Origin: an uncultured Porphyromonas sp.
Lineage (GTDB): Bacteria; Bacteroidota; Bacteroidia; Bacteroidales; Porphyromonadaceae
DNA: 54,724 bases
Direction: 5' to 3'
Assembly (NCBI GenBank): GCA_900538385.1
Contig: UWSO01000014.1
Span: 1 to 54,724 of the forward strand
Position numbers and translations under genes: made by a program
The notes under the pieces: generated by a model
Told to the model about the DNA's origin: nothing
The model's input: only the letters and a program-made list of their open reading frames with translations
Database searches by the model: none
Part shown: positions 6,833 through 15,653 of the stretch, in pieces
Layout: every line of letters starts with the position of its first letter
Position numbering within the stretch: position 1 is the first letter of the stretch

Positions 6833-9583
6833 ATGCGACGAATAGTACAAATTATATGCTTGATGCTAGTAGTTCTTTACGGAGCCCAGGCACAGCAAAT
6901 AAATGAAGCTCGAGGTGCGGTCTACGAGGAGCAGACGGGGACACCTATACCCGCCGTTGATGTGACTTGGACTGCTGAGGGGATCACCTCGCAGGTGCGG
7001 ACCGATGCCTCGGGAGCTTATACCATAGCTTATAGTGGCACTGGTCGGCTCACGGTCATCTTCAATAAGTCGGGTTACCGGGCTGAGGTGCTCGAGCTGC
7101 AGTGGCCTAGTGAGGCTAACCGCCTAGAGCATATCACGCTCACACCGACGCTCACGGCTGCTGATATGGCAGACCTTACGACGACGGACTTCGTGATGGG
7201 TGATGATGGTGTGACGGCTGGAGATATTTCTCCGCTTCTGACCGCTTCGAGAGACCCCTATACGAATAAGGCGGGCTTCCAATTTAGCCCGATGCGCTTT
7301 AGGGTGCGTGGTTACGACTCATATTACCAGTCGCAGTACCTCAACGGTATGCAGATGAATAATATGAACAATGGCTACTCCTCTTACTCCCTATGGAATG
7401 GACTGAATAATGTGGTCCGTGTGCAAAACAATGAGGATGGCTTGCAGCCGATCGACTACTCTTTTGGTAACATCGGCGGAACGATGAATATCCTGACGCG
7501 TGCCTCGGGCTATCGCCCCGGCACGACGCTTACCTTCTCAGGGAGCAACCGCACCTACAACTACCGCACGATGATAACGCACGCCACGGGTATGATGCCC
7601 GAGGGATGGGCAATCACGGCGAGTGCCTCGCGTCGCTGGGGTAATCACTCCTATGTGCAGGGACAGTTTTACGATGCGTGGGGCTACTTCCTCTCTCTGG
7701 AGAAGCAGTTTACCCCGCAGCACTCTTTGGGCTTGGTGGTTCTAGCGGCTCCCACGGAGCGTGGTGTCGCCTCAGGTACGACGCAAGAAGTGTATGACCT
7801 TGTAGGGTCAAACTTTTACAATCCGAATGTAGGCTTCCAGGGCGGTTACCTGCGCAATGCACGTGTCCGCTCTAATCATGAGCCGATCATACAGCTGCAG
7901 CACTACTGGCAGATCAATGAGAAGAACAAGCTGACCACGGGTGTAGGCTACCGCTTCGGCTGGAATGCTTACTCGGCACTCAACTGGGGCAATGGTCCTG
8001 ATCCACGTCCTGACTACTACCGCAACTTGCCCAGCTATTACGGCTATATGAGCGAGACGCAAGATCCAGACATGGCGGCTTACTACGAGGAGCTGTGGCA
8101 CTCGGACTGCAACATGCGCTACATTGACTGGGATCGCCTATATAATATCAATAGGAATAACTACCAGGTACTGTTCGATGAGCAGGGACGTCAGATCGCC
8201 GAGGGTAATCGGAGTATCTACGTTGTGGAGGATAGACGATCGGATCAGCGTCAGTTTAACTTCGCCACCACTTGGAATGCGCTCATCAACAAGCATCTTC
8301 GCTTTGATCTAGGTGCTAACTACCGCCTGAACCGCACGGCAAACTTTAACGTCATCGCCGACCTCCTCGGCGGAGACTACTGGCTAGACATCGACAAATA
8401 CTCCGAGCGAGACTTTGCCCAGGATCCCTCTAAGTCTCAGGTAGACCTCGATCATCCCAACCGAGTGGTTGGGGTAGGGGACAAGTATGGTCACAACTAC
8501 CTAGCGCACATACAGGAGGCTGAGCTATGGGGCAACCTCTGGGGACAGTCTCGTCATGTGGACGGCTACCTAGCTTTTACGGCTGGATGGACAGGTATGC
8601 ACCGCGAGGGGTTGCAGCGTAGAGGACTTTTCCCTGATAACTCCTTCGGAGACTCGAAGCATCTGAACTTCCTCAACTATGGTGTCAAGGGAGGCATCAC
8701 CTACAAGATCTCGGGACGTCATTACCTCGTAGCAAACGCAGCGTGGATGCAGCGTGCGCCTTACTTCGCAGACATCTTCGTGTCACCTCGTACGCGTAAT
8801 CAGTATGTCACGGATCCTCGTCCTGAGCGCATCCTGTCGGGAGACGTAAGCTACGTGCTGCGCTCGCCTTTTGTCAAGGGGCGTATCACAGGCTTCTACA
8901 CGCACTTCTACGACAAGACGGACAATATGAGCTTCTACGATGACGGCTACAGAGCTTTCTCTAACTACGTCTTGACAAATATCGAGTCGACACACACGGG
9001 TGTCGAGGCTGGTATGGAGTTCAAGATCACGCCGGCTCTGACTGCCATCGCTGTGGTAAGCTACGGACAGTATCGCTATGCCAACAACCCTGACTACGTT
9101 CAGACGGTTGACAACAGCCAGAAGCTCCTAGAGCAAGATCGCGTCTACTGGAAGGGCTTCCACGTATCGGGTACGCCACAGACGGCGGCAAACCTGAGCG
9201 TCTCGTATCAGTTCCCCTTCTACATGTGGGCGGGACTTGATCTCAACTACTTCGGGCGTAGCTTCATCAGCTTGAACCCAATCCGTCGCACAGACAAGGC
9301 TCGCGCCAGCCTCCCCTACGACTACGTTCGTCAGGAGGTCTTCCCCGGCGGCTTCACACTTGATGCCAACGTGGGCTACTCGTGGCGCATCAAGTCGGGC
9401 GTCTACCTACGTCTCAACCTATCGGCCTCTAACCTGCTCAACACGAAGACCCTCCGCAGCGGTGGCTACGAGCAGCTCCGTGTCCGTTACACCAGGGAGG
9501 GCAAGATGATGAGACCTTTCGATAGCCGCTACTTCTATATGTACGGCACGACCTTCTTCTTCAACGCTGCACTACAGTTCTAA
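6833..9583 (+). CDS. TonB-dependent outer-membrane receptor with carboxypeptidase-regulatory-like N-terminal domain
   Basis: A 916-residue protein. A signal peptide (about 1-20, ending AQAQQ) is followed by a CarboxypepD_reg-like beta-sandwich (about 25-105), a plug region with MRFRVRGYDSYYQSQYLNGMQMN, and a long beta-barrel ending in an aromatic residue (FFFNAALQF), as in outer-membrane barrels. The classical TonB box is not obvious. It is the first gene of an operon with two DUF5689 lipoproteins and a nuclease lipoprotein, so its cargo may be a nucleic-acid breakdown product or another ligand held by those lipoproteins. No substrate can be read directly. Confidence 0.88.
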   Translation: MRRIVQIICLMLVVLYGAQAQQINEARGAVYEEQTGTPIPAVDVTWTAEGITSQVRTDASGAYTIAYSGTGRLTVIFNKSGYRAEVLELQWPSEANRLEHITLTPTLTAADMADLTTTDFVMGDDGVTAGDISPLLTASRDPYTNKAGFQFSPMRFRVRGYDSYYQSQYLNGMQMNNMNNGYSSYSLWNGLNNVVRVQNNEDGLQPIDYSFGNIGGTMNILTRASGYRPGTTLTFSGSNRTYNYRTMITHATGMMPEGWAITASASRRWGNHSYVQGQFYDAWGYFLSLEKQFTPQHSLGLVVLAAPTERGVASGTTQEVYDLVGSNFYNPNVGFQGGYLRNARVRSNHEPIIQLQHYWQINEKNKLTTGVGYRFGWNAYSALNWGNGPDPRPDYYRNLPSYYGYMSETQDPDMAAYYEELWHSDCNMRYIDWDRLYNINRNNYQVLFDEQGRQIAEGNRSIYVVEDRRSDQRQFNFATTWNALINKHLRFDLGANYRLNRTANFNVIADLLGGDYWLDIDKYSERDFAQDPSKSQVDLDHPNRVVGVGDKYGHNYLAHIQEAELWGNLWGQSRHVDGYLAFTAGWTGMHREGLQRRGLFPDNSFGDSKHLNFLNYGVKGGITYKISGRHYLVANAAWMQRAPYFADIFVSPRTRNQYVTDPRPERILSGDVSYVLRSPFVKGRITGFYTHFYDKTDNMSFYDDGYRAFSNYVLTNIESTHTGVEAGMEFKITPALTAIAVVSYGQYRYANNPDYVQTVDNSQKLLEQDRVYWKGFHVSGTPQTAANLSVSYQFPFYMWAGLDLNYFGRSFISLNPIRRTDKARASLPYDYVRQEVFPGGFTLDANVGYSWRIKSGVYLRLNLSASNLLNTKTLRSGGYEQLRVRYTREGKMMRPFDSRYFYMYGTTFFFNAALQF

Positions 9584-9595
9584 CCCCTTAAATGG

Positions 9596-10423
9596 ATGAA
9601 TAGTATGACACATATATACAATAGACTCATCGTAGTGGTCGGCATGCTAGTCCTGCTGACGAGCTGTCAGTACAACAAGATCGACCCGCCACAGGAGCCA
9701 AAGCCACGGCCTCTCTGGGAGCGGACGATGACGATCCAAGAGCTCAAAGCTCTCTACCGGTCGAAGCCCGTACGGGTCGTACCTGATGCGGTAATCGTCG
9801 GACAAGTTATCTCGGACGATAGCGAGGGCAACATCTACAAGTCTATCTACCTACAGGACGAGACAGGCGGTATCGAGTTCAAAGCGGGACTCGTCAACTC
9901 CAACCTCCTCTACAAACGCGGCTCTAAGATAGCGATCCGCTGTCACGGGCTGACGCTCGGCAAGTATGGCGGTGTCGTCACGCTGGGCAAGAGCTCTACG
10001 GAACCAAAGTACGAGAATGCGTATCTCCCCGAGCAGATGACGCCACGCTTGGTGCGCTGTGACAACACTCGTCAGCCACTCGTCTACCGCACGCTCACCA
10101 TCCCGACACTCTCGGCAGAGTATGCCAATACGCTGATACGTCTTGAGAATGTACAGTTTGTCGATAGCGAGCTAGGCCAGACTTATGCCGATGCGGACAA
10201 TAAGACGAACGTCCCCGCTGTGGAGCGTCAGATCGAAGACCAGCAGGGCAACCGTGTCGTGCTACGCTCGAGTAGCTACGCGCTCTTTGCTGGCAGACAG
10301 ATCCCTGAGGGCTCTGGCAATATCACCGCCATCCTCGGCTACTTCAATGGGAAGCCTCAGCTCCTCATCAGCCTAGAGAGTGATATTAACTTCACCAACC
10401 CACGATTTCAGACGACTAAGTAA
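9596..10423 (+). CDS. DUF5689-type lipoprotein
   Basis: A 275-residue lipoprotein; signal peptide with lipobox LTSC (Cys about 24). The mature part matches the DUF5689 pattern (TIQELKALY, VIVGQVISDD, IYLQDETGGIEFK, YKRGSKIAIRCHGL), an OB-fold-like region often found beside secreted nucleases and TonB receptors in Bacteroidota. It starts 12 nt after the receptor stop and is followed by a second DUF5689 protein, so it is a likely surface partner of the receptor. Nucleic-acid or nucleotide binding is an inference from fold and context. Confidence 0.8.
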   Translation: MNSMTHIYNRLIVVVGMLVLLTSCQYNKIDPPQEPKPRPLWERTMTIQELKALYRSKPVRVVPDAVIVGQVISDDSEGNIYKSIYLQDETGGIEFKAGLVNSNLLYKRGSKIAIRCHGLTLGKYGGVVTLGKSSTEPKYENAYLPEQMTPRLVRCDNTRQPLVYRTLTIPTLSAEYANTLIRLENVQFVDSELGQTYADADNKTNVPAVERQIEDQQGNRVVLRSSSYALFAGRQIPEGSGNITAILGYFNGKPQLLISLESDINFTNPRFQTTK

Positions 10424-10477
10424 TGAGGCTCCTTGGAGCTTCGCTCAAGAATTAAAGAAATAGAGTTAGATCCAGAT

Positions 10478-12082
10478 ATGAAGACACTCAATAAACTTGC
10501 CACGAGACGACTACTCCTCGCTATGCTCACCATCACGACGCTGCTCGGTGTGACCAGCTGTAAGGATGAGATGGACTACTATGAGCAGCCCTATGTAACG
10601 CTCTCACCGACCTTCACCGATAATACAATTCCCTTCAAGCAGGATGGAGGTACGCAGCAGCTAACCATCGAGACCAATAGGCGCTTTTCGATCACCTTCG
10701 GCGAGGGTGCCGAGTGGGTCTCGGCTACTCCTATGGAGGCGACCGAGGGAACGCACCAGATCACTATCACGGCACTTCCCAATAGAGGTGAAGATGCTCG
10801 TGAGGCTCAGATGATCATCAAGACCTCTACGACTCAGCACGTCTACCTCATCATGCAGCTCGGCAGTACAGGCAAGGGGATCACCTACACCTCGCTCGCT
10901 GAGATCGCTAAGCTAGGTCAGGACGCAGACCAAAACGGCAAGACCATCGACCAAGATCTGCGCATTCGCGCTACGGTTACGACCCATGCCGAGACAAGGC
11001 AGTTCCCCTTCTTAGGCTTCCACTACATACAGGATGCTGAGGGTAATGCACTCGTCTTGACGGTGCCCAAGGGCGAAGACGCCTTGCAGTTTGGCGACGA
11101 AGTGACCGCTAAGCTCAAGGGAGCTAAGATCTCTAACTACAACGGGACGATACAGCTACAGGTCTCACACGCACAGATGTCTATCGTGCCCAACAAACCG
11201 ATCGAGCCGATCGAGACCACGCTCGCAGAGGTTATCGCAGGTAAGCACCCGAACCAGTACGTACGTGTCAAGGATGTCCAGTTTGTCAAGCCAGACGTCC
11301 CCTTCTTTGACCCAGCAAGCACCTACTCCTCTACACGTCGTGAAATCACCGACAAGAGTGGTAAGAAGACCAACGTAGAGATCTGGAAGACAGCTACCTT
11401 CCGTGATGAGAAGATCCCATCCGGTAGCGGTAGCATCACAGCAGTCGTGACGGTCAATAAGACCTTCTTCAACCTCCGCCCCACGCTGCGTAGCGACATC
11501 AAGCTCGACCAGCCACGCTTTGACGTAGGTGGTGGCAATCAGCCCGATCCTAATCCGCAGGGGAATATCTATGATGTCGATCTCTCGCAGACGGCTCGTA
11601 CGATACCCTTCGCAGATGATTTCTCTAAGGGCGGTGCCGATAAGAAAGACTTTACGCTGCCAGGCTGGCTCAACAAAGCCCTAGTGGGTGGGCGTAAGTT
11701 CCAAAAGAGATCATTTGGTGATGTGCACTATGCGCAGGCAAATGCTTTTGGCTCGACTGATCCTGAGAATAAATGTGTCCTCGTCACGCCTCGCCTACAG
11801 ATGAAGGCAGGGAGTAGCTACACAGTTGAGTTGACTTATAGCACAGGTCACACCAATGGCGCTACCCTTACGATACAGCAGCTAGACAAGGATGGTAAGC
11901 TGGTGAAGACGCTCGAGGAGATCAATGATCAGAGCAGTCCTAGCGGTTACGGCAACCAGCACTACAAGAAGAGCTACACGATCACAGGCTCTGCCGACGC
12001 TGGTTACATAGCAGTCCTTTATGCGGCTAAAGCGCCTGACCACACCACCACTTACCAGGTGGAGGCTCTCACGGTCAAGTAG
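10478..12082 (+). CDS. BACON/DUF5689 lipoprotein with C-terminal choice-of-anchor-like module
   Basis: A 534-residue lipoprotein (lipobox VTSC). In order: a BACON-type beta-sandwich (about 30-125, with FSITFGEGAEWVSATP), a DUF5689 OB-like region (about 130-345), a short Gly/Asn/Pro linker, and a C-terminal module of about 172 residues (from NIYDVDLSQT, nucleotide 11564) that is near-identical in long stretches to the end of the protein at 51620-53080. That module contains LPGWLNKALVG and GYGNQHYKKSYTI and resembles adhesive choice-of-anchor domains. A TTG-initiated extension to 10433 is unlikely; ATG at 10478 opens the signal peptide. Confidence 0.78.
   Translation: MKTLNKLATRRLLLAMLTITTLLGVTSCKDEMDYYEQPYVTLSPTFTDNTIPFKQDGGTQQLTIETNRRFSITFGEGAEWVSATPMEATEGTHQITITALPNRGEDAREAQMIIKTSTTQHVYLIMQLGSTGKGITYTSLAEIAKLGQDADQNGKTIDQDLRIRATVTTHAETRQFPFLGFHYIQDAEGNALVLTVPKGEDALQFGDEVTAKLKGAKISNYNGTIQLQVSHAQMSIVPNKPIEPIETTLAEVIAGKHPNQYVRVKDVQFVKPDVPFFDPASTYSSTRREITDKSGKKTNVEIWKTATFRDEKIPSGSGSITAVVTVNKTFFNLRPTLRSDIKLDQPRFDVGGGNQPDPNPQGNIYDVDLSQTARTIPFADDFSKGGADKKDFTLPGWLNKALVGGRKFQKRSFGDVHYAQANAFGSTDPENKCVLVTPRLQMKAGSSYTVELTYSTGHTNGATLTIQQLDKDGKLVKTLEEINDQSSPSGYGNQHYKKSYTITGSADAGYIAVLYAAKAPDHTTTYQVEALTVK
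11564..12079 (+). repeat. C-terminal module, copy A (shared with 52559-53077)
   Basis: The last 172 codons encode a module that aligns almost without gaps with the end of the fimbrillin-like protein at 51620-53080. Identical blocks include LPGWLNKALVG, FQKRSFGDVHYAQA, KCVLVTPRL and SPSGYGNQHYKKSYTIT. The upstream domains of the two proteins are unrelated, so the module has moved between genes. Confidence 0.85.
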
Positions 12083-12120
12083 CCTTTCCTAGAGCTATCT
12101 CAAGTAGCTATCTCAAGCAA

Positions 12121-12206
12121 GCGGAGCCTCTGAGCTTAACCTTGAGAGCCAGAACCCCCTGCGGGTAGGTCTCTTCGAAGGGTAGTCTCAGAGGCTTCGC
12201 CTTTTG
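12121..12206 (+). terminator. Terminator-like hairpin after the DUF5689 gene
   Basis: GCGGAGCCTCTGAG (12121-12134) pairs with CTCAGAGGCTTCGC (12187-12200; one G-U) across a 52-nt loop and is followed by CTTTTG. The loop is long, so termination may be only partial before the next nuclease gene. Confidence 0.55.
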
Positions 12207-12230
12207 TTATCCCCTTTACTCCAAAGACCT

Positions 12231-13406
12231 ATGTTCTCTCCTCACTATAGACGTTCATACTGTCAGATGCTCCTACTCGTAGGTTGGTTGGCACTCCTGC
12301 TCGTGGGCTGTAAACCGCAAGGCACGTCACAGCCCGAGCTCCCCACAAAGCTAGCCCTCTACGATCGTACGGGCGCCTCTGTGCGGGTCGTGGGCGCTGA
12401 GCCGTTAGACTTCTTTGTGACAGTCAAGGCACCGACTAGCTGGACGCTCACCGCATCGCCCGAGACGTGGCTCTCCGTATCCCCCAGCGAGGGCCATGCG
12501 GGCAAGCAGGAGGTCATCGTGTCAATCTCTGCCAACGAGGGAGGGGAGCGCAAAGCACAGCTGACACTCTCAGCCAATGGCAAAAGCGTCACCTACACCA
12601 TCACCCAGCAGCAAGCAGACGGGCATACGGGTGGCAGTGGCGAGTATGGCAGTGAGACGATCCTAGGCGACGTCTCACTCCTAGAGGCCCCTAAGCTTTC
12701 GGGGCGTAGCTCCGCTTACTATATCACCCATCGCGTAGAGCAGGGACAGCGTGTCAACTTCTCTGTCGAGTATGACGTCGTCTACCACCATCCTATCTGG
12801 GTCTGCTACAGTGCCGATGAGTACACCAGCCAGCGACGCACGGGGCGCAGTGACGCTTGGAGCTGGGACCCATTTGTGCCTAGTCAGTATGAGGTGACGC
12901 GGAGTGCTTTCAAGGGGTATGACAGAGGACATATCGTCGCATCGGCCGATCGCCTTTACTCCGAGGAGGCGAATCAGCAGACCTTTTACTATACCAATAT
13001 GAGTCCGCAGCGACGTAATCTCAATACGGGTGTGTGGCTACAGCTCGAGCAACTGGTGCAGGGCTGGGCGCGTAATAGTCGTCTGCGTGACAAGCTCTAT
13101 GTGGTCAAGGGTGGTACCCTGCGAGAGGGTGAGACCATCGGTGTCACCGTGGGTGGCATCACCGTGCCGCGCTACTACTGGATGGCTATCCTGGCGCAGC
13201 GAGGTGATCACTATCAGGCGATCGCCTTCTGGACCGATCACAACAATCCAGCTCAGGTCGCCCGTCCGCGCACGATCGCTATCTCTATCGACAAGCTAGA
13301 GGAGCGTACCGGCCTAGACTTCTTTCATAACCTGCCCGACAATATCGAGAACCGCGTCGAGGCAGCGCATCCCACGGACGACCTCTCCCTTTGGCCCGGC
13401 ATCTAG
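12231..13406 (+). CDS. DNA/RNA non-specific endonuclease lipoprotein with BACON domain
   Basis: A 391-residue lipoprotein (lipobox LVGC). An N-terminal BACON-like domain (about 30-130) precedes a complete NUC-type beta-beta-alpha-metal nuclease domain (about 165-385). The catalytic motif is DRGH with His234 as general base, and TFYYTNMSPQ carries the metal-binding Asn. It should degrade DNA and RNA at the cell surface or in the periplasm. It closes the cluster EEP nuclease, TonB receptor, DUF5689 proteins. ATG at 12231 is used because the frame upstream has only a TTG and would run into the hairpin region. Confidence 0.88.
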   Translation: MFSPHYRRSYCQMLLLVGWLALLLVGCKPQGTSQPELPTKLALYDRTGASVRVVGAEPLDFFVTVKAPTSWTLTASPETWLSVSPSEGHAGKQEVIVSISANEGGERKAQLTLSANGKSVTYTITQQQADGHTGGSGEYGSETILGDVSLLEAPKLSGRSSAYYITHRVEQGQRVNFSVEYDVVYHHPIWVCYSADEYTSQRRTGRSDAWSWDPFVPSQYEVTRSAFKGYDRGHIVASADRLYSEEANQQTFYYTNMSPQRRNLNTGVWLQLEQLVQGWARNSRLRDKLYVVKGGTLREGETIGVTVGGITVPRYYWMAILAQRGDHYQAIAFWTDHNNPAQVARPRTIAISIDKLEERTGLDFFHNLPDNIENRVEAAHPTDDLSLWPGI

Positions 13407-13448
13407 CACTGATCGTTAGCTTTGCGGAGTCTAGACGATACTCTCCCG

Positions 13449-13479
13449 TTGCATATTTCAAATCCATAGACTAACTTTG
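13449..13479 (+). promoter_or_regulatory. Promoter of the T9SS-type protein gene
   Basis: TTG (13449-13451), 20 bp, TAACTTTG (13472-13479), matching the Bacteroidetes consensus; 35 bp before the ATG. Confidence 0.7.
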
Positions 13480-13514
13480 CTGTAGAATATTCACTTTTAG
13501 CAATAGGACTTACT

Positions 13515-15143
13515 ATGAAACGAACACAGCTACTCTTTTTTGTCCTCACATGGCTATCCTGTGTGACCATGACCTGTGCACAGGGGTTGACTATTGAGAC
13601 TAAACCGACAGATCTACCCGACGAACTATCTAGCATGGCGCTGCTAGGCTCTAGTAGCGATGGTCGCTATCTTTATGGTGCTCTTAGCGGTCGTGGATTC
13701 GCTTTCGACACTAAGACAAACAAGTACGCCATCTATGGCGACGAGAAGACTACCTGCGAGATCGTCGGTATATCTTCTGACGGCTGGTCTCTCCTGCAGA
13801 CCGCAGAGGCTGGCGAGCAGTCTGGACTATCTAATGGGGTTGTACTAGTACCTCTAGATTCGACGAATGGAGAACATAGTATATTCGTCACATCGCCTGA
13901 CCCCGATCACCCCTACTTCACACTCTGGCACTTGACCAGTGATGCTAAGTACTTTTGCGGTACGATCCTCGACTCTGGCTGGGAGTCTATACCAGTTATC
14001 GGAGAGCGCAGTGCTGATGGCAAGAGCTATAAGGTAAGCACGCTCCCAGTTCCCGACAAGGATCCACTAGGCACTACTCCTCAGCAGTTTAGACTGATAT
14101 ATGTAAGCGAAGATGGTGCTACACTAGTAGGCTTTCTAGTTGAGGAGAGTGGTAATCTAGCCACTGTCATGACCTACCAAAGAAAGGCTGATGGTACCTA
14201 TGGTATACAGTTCCCTGCAGATGATGTGCTCTTTGACCACACCATCACAGTGCCTCCATACCCCGAGTATGACGACTATGTGACTGTGCCCACAGATCCA
14301 GAGGATCCTAATTACGACGCGCAGAAGCTACAAGAGCAGGAGGACGCTTACAATAAGGCGTATGACGAGTACTACCGACTCTTTGACCTTTTCTCTCGCA
14401 ATCTATCTATGAAGCAGTACTCCCTCGCAGTAGGAGGCAAAGGGCGCTATGCTCTAGTGACCATAATCGAAAAAGGTGTCGATGACGAGGGTTTCCGCTT
14501 TACTAAGGCGGTCAAGTGTCTCTCTGTAGACCTGAAGAGTGGTAAAGCTGAGCTTACCAATTATCCCGAAGAGGTCTCTGAAGAGGTCAACCCTCGCGAC
14601 CTTTTAGGAGAGCAGCGTGACCTCCTCTACGCTGAACCTGTAGGTGGTAGTCGCTACTGGGATGCTTTCGTCTACACTCTTGACCAGAAGACGCTCACAC
14701 TCCTAGAGTGGGTCAAGGGCGAGACGCAGCAAGACTTCTCCGCCATCTACTCCATACCAGACCCCGTATCGGGTGAGCTTACCGTCCATACAGGCTGGCC
14801 TGAGGTGAGTATGGATGGCAAGACGGTGACGCTCTTGGGCTATCCAAACGATGCCTCCAAGACTTATCGCAACAGCTACTTCCGCTTTGGGCAGAGCATC
14901 TTACCCATTGCACCCGTATGTGGTGCCATGGAGCAGAGCTTGAGATTTGACGGAGAGCTACTCCACGTCGCTGAGCCTAGTTGCATCTACCTCTTCAACG
15001 TGCAGGGAGAGCTGCTTTATCAGAGTGCGCAGACGACGCAGCTAGACATGAATCCCCTACGTCACATGCTGCCTCTGGGCGACTATATCGTCCTAGCGGT
15101 CAATGCGCAGGGTAGCTCCGCCTCACTTAAGATCTCGCTATAA
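13515..15143 (+). CDS. Secreted protein of unknown function with T9SS-type C-terminal domain
   Basis: A 542-residue protein with a signal peptide (about 1-22, ending CAQG). The middle part has repeated sheet-like segments of the kind SSDGRYLYG and SPDGKTVTLLG that suggest a beta-propeller. The last 75 residues (IYLFNVQGELLYQSAQ, then LPLGDYIVLAVNAQG, then SLKISL) resemble type A sorting domains of the type IX secretion system, which would carry it across the outer membrane. No catalytic motif is recognised. It has its own promoter and a hairpin terminator after the stop. Confidence 0.7.
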   Translation: MKRTQLLFFVLTWLSCVTMTCAQGLTIETKPTDLPDELSSMALLGSSSDGRYLYGALSGRGFAFDTKTNKYAIYGDEKTTCEIVGISSDGWSLLQTAEAGEQSGLSNGVVLVPLDSTNGEHSIFVTSPDPDHPYFTLWHLTSDAKYFCGTILDSGWESIPVIGERSADGKSYKVSTLPVPDKDPLGTTPQQFRLIYVSEDGATLVGFLVEESGNLATVMTYQRKADGTYGIQFPADDVLFDHTITVPPYPEYDDYVTVPTDPEDPNYDAQKLQEQEDAYNKAYDEYYRLFDLFSRNLSMKQYSLAVGGKGRYALVTIIEKGVDDEGFRFTKAVKCLSVDLKSGKAELTNYPEEVSEEVNPRDLLGEQRDLLYAEPVGGSRYWDAFVYTLDQKTLTLLEWVKGETQQDFSAIYSIPDPVSGELTVHTGWPEVSMDGKTVTLLGYPNDASKTYRNSYFRFGQSILPIAPVCGAMEQSLRFDGELLHVAEPSCIYLFNVQGELLYQSAQTTQLDMNPLRHMLPLGDYIVLAVNAQGSSASLKISL

Positions 15144-15196
15144 TCTATCCGAATTTGATCGGACGGCATAAATAGTCGATAATCGACTTTGGTACG

Positions 15197-15241
15197 ATAG
15201 CCACGTGGAGAATTTCAAATATCCACGTGGCTATTTTTTAT
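15197..15241 (+). terminator. Terminator formed by the repeat module
   Basis: ATAGCCACGTGG (15197-15208) pairs perfectly with CCACGTGGCTAT (15223-15234), loop 14 nt, followed by a T tract. The same hairpin-plus-T module appears in reverse orientation near 36700-36765, so the repeat family carries a terminator. Confidence 0.75.
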
Positions 15242-15362
15242 TTTCCACGTGGGCGTGATTCATTTCCTCCGAAGTATCGTTTCATTCTTCCGAAGTATCA
15301 TTTGATTCTTCCGAAGAATTTTTTCTCGCCCACGTGGGGATTTGGAAATTCCTACGTGGAGA
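15197..15362. repeat. TTCCGAAG 21-bp array element (copy 3)
   Basis: TCCGAAG occurs at 15268, 15289 and 15310, an exact 21-bp period, with ATCATTTGATTC-like spacers. It is flanked by inverted CCACGTGG modules (15201 to 15230, 15246, 15331, and a diverged copy at 15352). It is the same internal sequence as in the elements at 136-451 and 6074-6430, without their terminal repeats. Confidence 0.75.
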
Positions 15363-15366
15363 TCGG

Positions 15367-15458
15367 GGGATTTAGAGGCTAGATGTTAGAAATTAGAGGT
15401 TAGAGAGGAGGAGCTATCGGAGTGATCGGAGGTGTCGGAGCGATCAGAGTGATCTGAG
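15367..15458. repeat. TTAGAGG/TAGA heptamer tract and ATCGGAGTG tract
   Basis: TTAGAGGCTAGA, then TTAGAAATTAGAGGTTAGAG, followed by degenerate ATCGGAGTG-like units to 15458. A shared GTTAGAAATTAGAGG word recurs at 20154-20168, and the complement of the heptamer recurs at 34867-34914. Noncoding. Apart from this tract and a -7 element, 15363-15653 shows nothing else clear. Confidence 0.5.
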
Positions 15459-15533
15459 ACGTGTGACGATGATGCTATGCCATCAAGGTGTGACGGGCTA
15501 ATCGTGGATGTGTGGCGTGCTATTCTGTCACGA

Positions 15534-15541
15534 TACTTTTG
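15534..15541 (+). promoter_or_regulatory. Possible -7 element (TACTTTTG) for groES-groEL
   Basis: TACTTTTG lies 112 bp upstream of groES. No clear -33 box and no CIRCE-type inverted repeat were seen, so heat-shock control is not visible from the sequence. Confidence 0.4.
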
Positions 15542-15653
15542 TCAAGAGGAGCTTTCTCTCTTTTGGCACATTATTTGCTCTAGTCCTAATGCGTGCCTCC
15601 TGCATAGATGGGGGCGCGGCAAGTGAGACATTAATATATAACCAAGATAAACT

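Noticed and set aside
15600..15653. CIRCE/HrcA operator before groES
   Set aside because: No TTAGCACTC-type inverted repeat could be found.
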